Shown here piece after piece: positions 25,269-31,962 of a DNA stretch of 64,000 bases. Position 1 is the first letter of the stretch, and each line of letters starts with the position of its first letter. The stretch spans positions 1 to 64,000 of the forward strand of contig CANQUH010000003.1 of the NCBI GenBank assembly GCA_947626965.1. The letters are read 5' to 3'. The stretch comes from an uncultured Lachnospiraceae bacterium (GTDB lineage Bacteria > Bacillota > Clostridia > Lachnospirales > Lachnospiraceae). A model generated the notes under the pieces. That model saw nothing but the letters and a program-made list of their open reading frames with translations. It made no database searches and was not told the origin of the DNA. The position numbers and the translations under genes are program-made.

Positions 25269-25425
25269 ATCGAGTAGGAGGCGGTTTTTCCCTCCTGCTC
25301 GTCTGCGCGGCCCAGGTGTTGCGCCGCCTGGGCCTGATCGAGGAGGAGGCGGTTTTCCCTCCTGCTCGTCTGCGCGGCCCAGGTGCTGCGTCAGCAGCTG
25401 GTTTCCCTGCCTGGGCCTGTGCATC
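25269..25425. repeat. Two adjacent copies of the 88-89 bp palindromic element (also inside mutL)
   Basis: Copy A (25269-25336) and copy B (25337-25425) both begin ATCGAG, contain a hairpin module around GGCGGTTTTCCCTCCTGCTCG, and a second module bounded by GGCCCAGG and CCTGGGCC. Copy A has a shortened second module. Copy B matches positions 41586-41673 inside mutL in about 82 of 89 positions. The element fills most of the gap 25254-25519 between spoIIID and nudC; I see no gene there. Confidence 0.85.
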
Positions 25426-25519
25426 AAAACGGGATGCCGTCCACTCTCTGACGCGCATCCCACACCGCTGCAGTCCCTGTCCGGATTTTCGGCCCGGGCA
25501 AACCCGGATCCTTTCCTTT

Positions 25520-26359
25520 TCAATCCGCCCGCGGACCTCCATCTTTAAATACCTGCATCATCTCCCGTGTCAGACTTATCCCGTCGTTCTCGGGAATCTC
25601 ATCTCTCGTACACCATCTCGCAAGCGAAAGCTCATGGTCGTCAAGATGAACCGTGTCGTCCCCGTCAAGCTCGGCAAAAAATCCAAACAGAAGCGTATCC
25701 GTAAAAGACCAGGGCTGACTCTTGTAATATTTCAGATTTTTCACTTTAAGGCCGGTCTCTTCCATCACTTCCCGATGCACCGTCTCCTCGATCGTCTCCC
25801 CAATCTCGGCAAAACCAGCAATCAGCGCATACCGCTTAAAATCCCGGTCCGCATATTTCGTCAAAAGCAGCCGGTCGCCATGCGTCACCCCGACGATCAC
25901 AGCCGGACAGATCTTTGGATATTCCGTCTGCCCGCATGCGGGGCATCTCATCATCCGCTCTTTCTCATCGTGGAGCATCTGCTTCCCGCACGCGGGACAA
26001 AAACGCCGCGCATTGTACCAGCTCCAGAGCTGATATCCCGTCACCCCGGCAAATGCGGCGTCCCTGGGACCGTTCTGTCTCAGCCCGGAAATTTTCATCC
26101 ACTCTGTACCCGGAAACTGATCTTCCGAAATTCCCTGAAGCAGATAATATCTTGTTTTGTCAATCAAAAAAAGATAAGTATAGGCGCCTTTCTCCGGCTG
26201 TATCTTCTCAGTCTCCTCATACGTCAGAAACGAAAGTCCGTCCTCCCGCTTTCTCAGAAGAAGTTCATTTTTCCGGTAACAAAGTACGCGGCTGTTCTTT
26301 TCCGGGACAGCCGGCCGGTATTCATTGTGATATCTTCCCGTTCCAATATCCTGAATCAT
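25520..26359 (-). CDS. nudC: NAD(+) diphosphatase / NADH pyrophosphatase (Nudix)
   Basis: A 279-residue Nudix hydrolase that cleaves NAD(H), or removes NAD caps from RNA, to give NMN(H) and AMP. The middle zinc ribbon has two CPACG pairs (CPACGKQ...RCPACGQTEYP). The Nudix box is G-x5-E-x7-REVMEETG (GFAEIGETIEETVHREVMEE). The NudC-specific SQPWSF motif follows and separates this subfamily from other Nudix enzymes. GGGGAGA precedes the ATG at 26359; the upstream extension of 19 codons overlaps the preceding gene's end and is rejected. It is downstream of a secreted unknown gene and probably co-transcribed with it. Confidence 0.93.
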   Translation of the reverse strand: MIQDIGTGRYHNEYRPAVPEKNSRVLCYRKNELLLRKREDGLSFLTYEETEKIQPEKGAYTYLFLIDKTRYYLLQGISEDQFPGTEWMKISGLRQNGPRDAAFAGVTGYQLWSWYNARRFCPACGKQMLHDEKERMMRCPACGQTEYPKICPAVIVGVTHGDRLLLTKYADRDFKRYALIAGFAEIGETIEETVHREVMEETGLKVKNLKYYKSQPWSFTDTLLFGFFAELDGDDTVHLDDHELSLARWCTRDEIPENDGISLTREMMQVFKDGGPRAD

Positions 26360-26390
26360 AACTGTTCTCCCCTTTAAGTTTCCTGCTGTT

Positions 26391-26975
26391 TTACTTCCAT
26401 GTGAAGCCCGCGGCAATCTGCTTTCCGACTTCCTCAGGCGTTGACCTCTGCGCGCTTCGGGCCTCGTCCGCCTCGCTGCGGTACTCCTTCACCGCTGCAC
26501 AGAAACATTTCAGATCCCCCACTACATAATAAAAGATCTCCCGATAATCAAGCGACGCGTCATCCGCTGTCAGAATATAAAGATAATCTTTATTGTCCGT
26601 ATAGGCCGCGTTCGTGCTGATCTGAGCATTTACCCTGCTGTACACAATATCATTTGTGAGCATGTCCCGCAGCTGCTCATACTCTGTCGTCATATAATTT
26701 GTCGTCATATAACTGCACGTAACCGACGAAGAGGCCTCTTCCTCCAGTTTCTCTGAATATCTGTAAATCTTTCCTGTTTCCGTTTCCGCAGACGTATCCT
26801 CACTCCAGCCGTCCGGAACCGTATACTGTCCCGGTTCTTCTGAAACCTGCGATACTGTCTGTTCCTCAGCCTGCAAAACAGATACAGGACTTCCGACAGC
26901 CGTCACACACAACATCAAAGCGATCGCAGTCATGATACCAATCCGCTTCCTGTCCGCACGAGTTACCATAAACAT
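26391..26975 (-). CDS. Secreted protein of unknown function
   Basis: A 194-residue protein with a signal peptide (about 1-36, core IGIMTAIALMLCVTAVGS, likely cut near LQA-EEQ). The mature part begins with an acidic Ser/Glu stretch and PDGWSE. It then has a small internal repeat (YMTTNYMTTEY) and an alpha/beta-looking domain with YLYILTADDASLDYREIFYYVVGDLKCFCA. The pattern resembles small secreted proteins that monitor or bind cell-surface ligands, but I do not recognise the family. Two starts are possible (26975 and, two codons later, 26969); the second is better spaced from GGGGA. It has its own promoter and a perfect palindrome upstream. Confidence 0.7.
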   Translation of the reverse strand: MFMVTRADRKRIGIMTAIALMLCVTAVGSPVSVLQAEEQTVSQVSEEPGQYTVPDGWSEDTSAETETGKIYRYSEKLEEEASSSVTCSYMTTNYMTTEYEQLRDMLTNDIVYSRVNAQISTNAAYTDNKDYLYILTADDASLDYREIFYYVVGDLKCFCAAVKEYRSEADEARSAQRSTPEEVGKQIAAGFTWK

Positions 26976-27002
26976 CGTCCCCGTTTCTATCTTGTTTTCT
27001 CC

Positions 27003-27031
27003 AGTATAATCTCATTCACAGGATTTGTCAC
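27003..27031 (-). promoter_or_regulatory. Sigma-A promoter of the secreted protein/nudC unit
   Basis: GTGACA (27026-27031), a 17-base spacer, and TATACT (27003-27008), read on the minus strand. The leader is about 20 bases. Confidence 0.7.
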
Positions 27032-27044
27032 GAAATGTTTTCTT

Positions 27045-27060
27045 AAATTCTATAGAATTT
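27045..27060. promoter_or_regulatory. Perfect 16-bp palindrome, operator candidate
   Basis: AAATTCTATAGAATTT is a perfect palindrome 13 bases upstream of the -35 just described, between that promoter and the terminator of hsp20. This is a typical location for an activator or repressor site; the protein is unknown. Confidence 0.45.
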
Positions 27061-27069
27061 CCTGCAGTA

Positions 27070-27156
27070 TAAAAAGCGGGGATCTCTCCCCGCCTCTGTA
27101 TTATCTGTGCAAACAGCTGGAACAGCGCCGCTTTGGGGGGACGCCCCGCGGCGTCC
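27070..27156 (-). terminator. Terminator region of hsp20
   Basis: Directly after the stop comes a hairpin with 7-bp arms GGACGCC/GGCGTCC (27139-27156). Further on is GCGGGG-AGAGAT-CCCCGC followed by TTTTTA on the minus strand (27070-27093), a clear rho-independent terminator. Confidence 0.85.
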
Positions 27157-27576
27157 TTATCCCTCAATCGCGATCAAATGCTTTTCCTCAACTTTTGGCT
27201 GCTCTTCCTTCTTCGGAACCTCAAGCCTCAGAATACCGTTCTCAAACTTCGCTTTGATATCCTCCTGCGTTACATTCTCCCCGACATAGAAGCTTCTGCG
27301 GCAGGAACCGGAATAGCGCTCGCGGCGGATATAGCGGCCCTGCTGATCCTTCTCGTCATTGCTTCTGTCTGCCGCTGCCTGAATTGTCAGGTACCCGTCC
27401 TTCAGTTCCGCATTGATATCTTCTTTCTGGAAACCAGGCATATCAATATCCAGTTCATAATTCTGTCCAAGATCCTTCACATCCGTCTTCATCAGAGAAT
27501 CTGAACGGAAACCTCCAAACGGAAAACTCATAAAATCATCAAATAATCTTTCTCCAAAAATACTCGGCATCAACAT
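27157..27576 (-). CDS. Small heat-shock protein, Hsp20/alpha-crystallin family
   Basis: A 139-residue ATP-independent chaperone that holds unfolding proteins. The alpha-crystallin domain (about 32-130) has ELDIDMPGFQKEDINAELKDG, IRRERYSGSCRRSFYVGENV and the conserved A-x-x-x-NGIL-x-L-xVPK block, followed by the short tail EEKHLIAIEG. Length and motifs are normal. It is a single-gene unit with a strong sigma-A promoter, a pair of direct repeats just downstream of the -10, and its own terminator. I found no CIRCE element before it. Confidence 0.95.
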   Translation of the reverse strand: MLMPSIFGERLFDDFMSFPFGGFRSDSLMKTDVKDLGQNYELDIDMPGFQKEDINAELKDGYLTIQAAADRSNDEKDQQGRYIRRERYSGSCRRSFYVGENVTQEDIKAKFENGILRLEVPKKEEQPKVEEKHLIAIEG

Positions 27577-27661
27577 AAATCATCTCTCCTTTATTATGAA
27601 TATATGAATAGTTCTCTGACAATGGAACATCGCACCAGGAAATTTTTTTCTGTGCGCCTTA

Positions 27662-27718
27662 TTCTATTTGTTCCCTTTGTTCTATTTGAACTATAACACT
27701 TGCATTAAATATTGTCAA
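27662..27718 (-). promoter_or_regulatory. hsp20 promoter with direct-repeat operator candidate
   Basis: TTGACA (27713-27718), a 17-base spacer, and TATAGT (27690-27695) form a near-consensus promoter on the minus strand. Two copies of the 9-mer TTCTATTTG (plus strand 27662-27670 and 27680-27688), spaced 18 bases apart, lie across the transcription start and could bind a heat-shock repressor. With the terminator and repeats below, this accounts for the gap 27577-27935. Confidence 0.75.
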
Positions 27719-27799
27719 CCCTGATTTTAATTTTTTCTGTGAACATTCTGTGAAAATTTAGATTATGATCCCAATCCCGCTTCAGTTATAGTATAACAC

Positions 27800-27834
27800 A
27801 AAACGGGAGAAATCATTCCGACTTCTCCCGTTTT
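27800..27834 (-). terminator. Terminator after the GH5 gene
   Basis: A perfect 12-bp stem AAAACGGGAGAA/TTCTCCCGTTTT with an 11-base loop; the T-run of the stem works on either strand. It closes the long minus-strand run that ends with the endoglucanase. A second 9-bp hairpin (TGTCCTGAA/TTCAGGACA, 27918-27943) overlaps the stop codon of that gene. Confidence 0.75.
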
Positions 27835-27891
27835 ATTCCCGCAGGCAATGAGCCATTAGCTGCAGTTCACTCCATGACCAGCAGAAATGCT
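27835..27891. repeat. Composite of two dispersed repeat motifs
   Basis: Positions 27835-27854 (ATTCCCGCAGGCAATGAG) belong to the ATTCCC family seen at 5081 and 14632. Positions 27865-27891 (GTTCACTCCATGACCAGCAG and following) agree with 47156-47182 in 25 of 27 bases. Confidence 0.6.
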
Positions 27892-27935
27892 TCATCATTC
27901 GGACATCCGTCAGCCGCTGTCCTGAATTTTCACAT

Positions 27936-28931
27936 TCAGGACAACCGGGCGGCATACCATCTGCCCCAGTCACTGAGATCATCCTTTTTCCATCCCGTAA
28001 CTTTCTGACAGGATGATCTGATCAGAGCAGAGCTCTCATCCTTGTTCGAAAGATTCCAGGCAACATAGCTGATTTTATTCTTGTCAAGGAAATCCAGCCA
28101 CTGTTTTCCTTCCTCCATATTCAGACCGCCGTTTCCGGACGCATCCGAAATACCAAATTCCGACACAAAAAGAGGCAGTCCGGCGTTGAGAGCCGCCTGG
28201 GCCTTATCGCGGAGATACTGTCCGTGTGTCCCGGCATAAAAGTGCAGCGTGTACATCAGATTTCCATATCCTTTAAGCGGATCCTTTGCCGCTTCATCCA
28301 CATCCTGCGACCACGTCGGCGTTCCGACAAGAATGACCGCCTTTTTGTCATACTTTCGTATGGTCTTTACAACCGTGTCCGCATAGGAACGAATCGTCCC
28401 CCACCCTGCACCTCCGTTTGGTTCATTGCAGATTTCATAGAGGACATTCGAATATCCTTTATACTTTTTGGCCATCTTCCTGAAAAAAGAAACCGCCTGC
28501 GTCTGATACGTCCCCGGATTCCCGTCACTCAGAATGTGCCAGTCAATAATCACATACAATCCCGCCTTTGCAGCATAGCGGACGCCTTTGTCAATCAGCT
28601 TCTCCAGATTTTTCCGGTTCTGGTCATCTCCGGTGCAGTACCCGTTGTACTCCGCCGTATACATCGCCAGACGCACCACATTGATCTTCCATTTCTTTTT
28701 CATGTACGTGAACGCCTTCTGGTTCACGTACTGCGGGAACCAGGAAAGCCCGTGCGTACTGACTCCCCTGAGCTGTACGGTCCTGCCCTTCGCGTTTACA
28801 AGTCTTGTCCCTTCCACATGGAGAGCGGAAGGCTTCGCGGCCTCCGCCTTTGTACTGCCGAACGAAACCGCCAGCAGAAAAACTAGAAGCATGCCCGCTG
28901 TCCAGATCAGATATTTCCTTCCTTTTTTCAT
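27936..28931 (-). CDS. Secreted endoglucanase, glycoside hydrolase family 5
   Basis: A 331-residue secreted beta-glucanase. The signal peptide is about 1-32 (cut near AEA-AKP). The GH5 barrel follows, with LRGVSTHGLSWFPQYVN, YVIIDWHILSDGNPG, the acid/base Glu170 in YEICNEPNG and the nucleophile Glu258 in FVSEFG; these match the GH5_2 cellulase type. It has no carbohydrate-binding or dockerin module, and the chain ends shortly after the catalytic domain. The ATG overlaps the stop of the upstream rhodanese-TtcA gene (ATGA) and has GGAGGAATA upstream, so it is co-translated with an unrelated tRNA-type enzyme. Substrate range (cellulose, mixed-linkage glucan) is not decidable. Confidence 0.93.
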   Translation of the reverse strand: MKKGRKYLIWTAGMLLVFLLAVSFGSTKAEAAKPSALHVEGTRLVNAKGRTVQLRGVSTHGLSWFPQYVNQKAFTYMKKKWKINVVRLAMYTAEYNGYCTGDDQNRKNLEKLIDKGVRYAAKAGLYVIIDWHILSDGNPGTYQTQAVSFFRKMAKKYKGYSNVLYEICNEPNGGAGWGTIRSYADTVVKTIRKYDKKAVILVGTPTWSQDVDEAAKDPLKGYGNLMYTLHFYAGTHGQYLRDKAQAALNAGLPLFVSEFGISDASGNGGLNMEEGKQWLDFLDKNKISYVAWNLSNKDESSALIRSSCQKVTGWKKDDLSDWGRWYAARLS

Positions 28932-30064
28932 CTGTCATATTCCTCCAGAAAGTGATGCCGCACTCCGTCTTTCTTGTAGGCGATAACCGTGTGGAGATTT
29001 ACATTTTCAACACTTTTGAATATGTTGCTCTCAATCACGGGATCTTCCTTTGCAAGCTGGCTGATCAATTTTTTGACATCCGCGCGTTTCGAACCTTTCT
29101 CAGTCCCTCCGCAGGAAGCGCAGTTTTCGGTAAACCGGCAGGCGCACTGAATAAAGTGGAGCTGATTGTACTCCGCCCAGCGGATAATATCTTTTTCCCG
29201 GATCAGATACAGCGGCCGGATCAGCTCCATCCCCTCAAAGTTCACACTGTGCAGCTTCGGCATCATCGTCTGCACCTGTCCTCCGTACAGCATCCCCATC
29301 AGAATCGTTTCGATCACGTCATCATAATGATGTCCGAGCGCAATCTTATTGCAGCCAAGCTCACGCGCTTTATTATAGAGAAACCCTCTCCTCATCCGCG
29401 CGCACAGATAGCAGGGGGAAGTTTCCTCGCCCGCCACAATATCAAAAATCTGTGAGTAGAATACCGTGACCGGTACCTGCAGAAGCTTTGCGTTGTCGAG
29501 AATTGTCTGATAATTTACCGCGTTATAACCGGGATTCATAACGAGAAAGACCAGTTCAAAATTCCTTCTTCCATGCCGGTACAGTTCCTGAAACAGCTTC
29601 GCCATCAACATGGAATCCTTGCCTCCTGAAATACAGACGGCAATTTTATCTCCGTCCTTAATCAGCTCATAATCTTTGATGGCCTTTGTAAAACGGCACC
29701 ACAGCTCCCGCCGGAATTTTTTGATGATGCTGCGCTCCGCCTGCCTGGCGCGCTCTTCCATACGGTCCTGCTCTCCCGTCAGCTTCTGCAGTTTATAGCG
29801 CAGATATGCCCGGTACCCGCCTTCAAGACTGTACGCCTCAAATCCCTCTTCTGAGAATTCCTTCGCTGTCTCGTCGCTTTTCTGCCCCGTATAGCACATA
29901 AAACAGACCGGCCGGTCCTTCGGAATACATTCCAGTTTTTCTCTGGATATCTCTTCCCCCATATGAATGGCCCCCGGAAAAGTCTCTTTCTCATAATCCT
30001 CACGGCGCCTCATATCTACAATCGTGATGGTATCCGCTTTCTGTACCAGTTCCTCTATTTTCAT
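28928..30064 (-). CDS. Rhodanese - TtcA-like tRNA thiolase fusion
   Basis: A 378-residue fusion. Residues 1-95 are a rhodanese domain with active-site loop CYTGQKS (Cys57). Residues about 105-378 are an ATP pyrophosphatase of the TtcA/TtuA type, with the PP-loop SGGKDS at 146-151, CYLC at 218-221 and a cysteine-rich CACRFTENCASC at 307-318 that could hold an iron-sulfur cluster. TtcA enzymes thiolate cytidine 32 of tRNA. The rhodanese could pass persulfide sulfur directly to the thiolase domain (inference). It lies downstream of larE, another PP-loop sulfur enzyme, with 157 bases between, and overlaps the endoglucanase by four bases. GGAGACAGG precedes the ATG. Confidence 0.87.
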   Translation of the reverse strand: MKIEELVQKADTITIVDMRRREDYEKETFPGAIHMGEEISREKLECIPKDRPVCFMCYTGQKSDETAKEFSEEGFEAYSLEGGYRAYLRYKLQKLTGEQDRMEERARQAERSIIKKFRRELWCRFTKAIKDYELIKDGDKIAVCISGGKDSMLMAKLFQELYRHGRRNFELVFLVMNPGYNAVNYQTILDNAKLLQVPVTVFYSQIFDIVAGEETSPCYLCARMRRGFLYNKARELGCNKIALGHHYDDVIETILMGMLYGGQVQTMMPKLHSVNFEGMELIRPLYLIREKDIIRWAEYNQLHFIQCACRFTENCASCGGTEKGSKRADVKKLISQLAKEDPVIESNIFKSVENVNLHTVIAYKKDGVRHHFLEEYDR

Positions 30065-30211
30065 TGTCTTCCTGTCTCCTCAAACACGCTTCCCGCTCTT
30101 TTAACCGCATCACACGGCAGATCCTTAACGACTTCCCCGGCGATGATCCTCTTCCGTTTCCAGATCGTGCTTTGCAGCCAGGGGAGTCAGCGGCTCTTCC
30201 TTTGAAAATTC

Positions 30212-31054
30212 CTATCCTTTCTGACTACTGTCGTTTCCCACTCCACCGGCAGATTCTGTCAGAGTTTCGTTCATGCTTCCGGTCCGGTAACCCTGCAGAT
30301 CAAGCGTCACATAGGTAAATCCATACTCCCTGAATTTTACCTCAACTTTTTCCCGAATCTCCGGCTCCATCAGTTTTCCAAACTGTTCGGGCAAAAGCTC
30401 AATCCGGGCCATCGTTCCGTGAACCCGGACACGCATCTGCCGGAATCCGAGATCCAGCAGCAGCTGCTCCGCCTGGTCTGTCATGGCAAGTTTCTCCACC
30501 GTGATCTCCTCTCCATAGACGAATCTCGAAGCGAGGCAGGCATACGACGGCTTCTCCCAGGTCGGAAGCCCCAGTTCTTTTGAATACGCACGGATCTCCT
30601 GCTTGGTCAGCCCTGTCTCCCGCAGCGGACTTCTGACTCCAAGTTCAGCTATGGCCTGCAGCCCCGGCCGGTAATCACCCAGATCATCAAGATTTGAACC
30701 TTCCGCAACACAGGCGGCCCCAATCTCTCTGGCCACTCTCTTAATCTCTGCAAAAATCGCACGCTTGCACAGATAACAGCGGTTTTTCGGATTGGAGGCA
30801 ATTCCTTCTATATGAAGCACATCCGCCTCGACAATGATCTGCCGGATCCCCTCTTTCTCACAAAATTCCCGGGCTTCATTCAACTCACGCACCGGGACAA
30901 AACAGGAACTGACCGTGACCGCGGCCGCCTTTTCTCCCAGAACATCGTGTGCGGTCTTCATCAGAAACGTGGAATCCACGCCGCCCGAAAACGCAACAGC
31001 CACGCTGCCCAGATCATGAATATAATTTTTCAGCTTTTCCAGTTTGCCGCTCAT
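30212..31054 (-). CDS. larE: LarE-like ATP-dependent sacrificial sulfur transferase
   Basis: A 280-residue PP-loop enzyme. In Lactobacillus, LarE donates its own cysteine sulfur in making the nickel-pincer cofactor of lactate racemase. The PP-loop SGGVDST is at residues 23-29, followed by RCYLCKRAIFAEI, AEGSNLDDLGDYRPGLQA and PSYACLASRF; the cysteine in CLASR matches the sacrificial residue. The tail GYRTGSMNE is also family-typical. Neither larB nor larC is in this window. The ATG at 31054 has AAGGTGG 11 bases upstream; a GTG five codons earlier is possible. The 157-base gap after the stop holds no confident gene. Confidence 0.88.
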   Translation of the reverse strand: MSGKLEKLKNYIHDLGSVAVAFSGGVDSTFLMKTAHDVLGEKAAAVTVSSCFVPVRELNEAREFCEKEGIRQIIVEADVLHIEGIASNPKNRCYLCKRAIFAEIKRVAREIGAACVAEGSNLDDLGDYRPGLQAIAELGVRSPLRETGLTKQEIRAYSKELGLPTWEKPSYACLASRFVYGEEITVEKLAMTDQAEQLLLDLGFRQMRVRVHGTMARIELLPEQFGKLMEPEIREKVEVKFREYGFTYVTLDLQGYRTGSMNETLTESAGGVGNDSSQKG

Positions 31055-31080
31055 TCCGGCTTCCACCACCTTATCTTATT

Positions 31081-31962
31081 TTATCTCACCGTCCGCCACA
31101 GCAGCAGATTATCTGTAAATTCCGCCGACATCCTTCCCTGATCCTTCAGCCACGCCAGGTAGGAACGCACTGTGCTCCCCGCCAGGGCATACTGCTCAAA
31201 ATTCATCGTGAGGCCGTATCCCGCAAATACCTGCTGAAGAATCTTCTCAAAGTTAAGCGGCTCTGTGCAGATTTCAAGAATCCGCTCCGCCACTTCATGT
31301 ACCTTCGCACGGTTGAACTGCACAAGCTCCTTCACATCCTCCGAGGCTTCCGCGTGAGCAGGTACAAACAATGCCGCTTCCATTTTTTCCACCGCGTCCA
31401 GAGTTTTCAGATAAGCCTCCACATCATAGATAAAAGAAACCGCGTATTTTTCAAGTGTCGTTCTGCTGCTGATGCAGTCCGTGAGAAATACGGTCTGATC
31501 CGGAGTGCGGAACCCCGTCATATCAAAGAAATGACCAGGCAGAGGAATGATTTCCACTTCTTTCGGAAAATCCTCATCTGAGAAATCCGAAACCACACTG
31601 TCCTGCGCCAGCAGAAACTTATGTCTCAGATCTCTGCACGGATAGCCACCGTAAAGAAAAGAAGGTTCAAGAACCGGATATTTCGTGAACGCCGCCTCGA
31701 TTCCTCCTGCAAACACTTTGCAGCCGGTCTGGTTCTGAAGATAGCGGTTCCCTCCAATATGGTCGGCGTTTGAGTGCGTATTCAGAATCCCCTTCAGATG
31801 CCAGCCGTTCCTGTCCAGAATCTGTCTGACTTTCCTTCCTGTTTCCTTGTCGCTGCCGCTGTCGATCAGGTAGACACTGCCTTCGCCCGCATCATAGACG
31901 CCGATTTTGGCCGGGCAGTTAATATAGTAGCTTTTTTCTCCTGCCTGTATCAGTTCATACAT
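31081..31962 (-). CDS. MBL-fold metallo-hydrolase
   Basis: A 293-residue metallo-beta-lactamase-fold hydrolase. Its metal motif is T-HSNADH-IGG, the variant in which the second histidine of HxHxDH is Asn; it is followed by PLPGHFFDMTG and FLTDCIS with the bridging Asp. The C-terminal part (about 200-293) resembles a winged-helix tail. The substrate is unknown. The ATG at 31962 overlaps the stop of the upstream FAD gene by eight bases and has GGAAGGG seven to ten bases ahead, so the two are coupled. It is followed by larE after 26 bases. Confidence 0.85.
   Translation of the reverse strand: MYELIQAGEKSYYINCPAKIGVYDAGEGSVYLIDSGSDKETGRKVRQILDRNGWHLKGILNTHSNADHIGGNRYLQNQTGCKVFAGGIEAAFTKYPVLEPSFLYGGYPCRDLRHKFLLAQDSVVSDFSDEDFPKEVEIIPLPGHFFDMTGFRTPDQTVFLTDCISSRTTLEKYAVSFIYDVEAYLKTLDAVEKMEAALFVPAHAEASEDVKELVQFNRAKVHEVAERILEICTEPLNFEKILQQVFAGYGLTMNFEQYALAGSTVRSYLAWLKDQGRMSAEFTDNLLLWRTVR

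Noticed and set aside
25269..25425. CRISPR array
   Set aside because: Only two adjacent copies, no regular spacers and no cas genes; the same element occurs in mutL.
25316..26377. Plus-strand frame of 353 codons opposite nudC
   Set aside because: It begins inside the repeat element and runs antisense to the clearly conserved Nudix gene.
27577..27720. CIRCE element before hsp20
   Set aside because: No TTAGCACTC/GAGTGCTAA inverted repeat is present.
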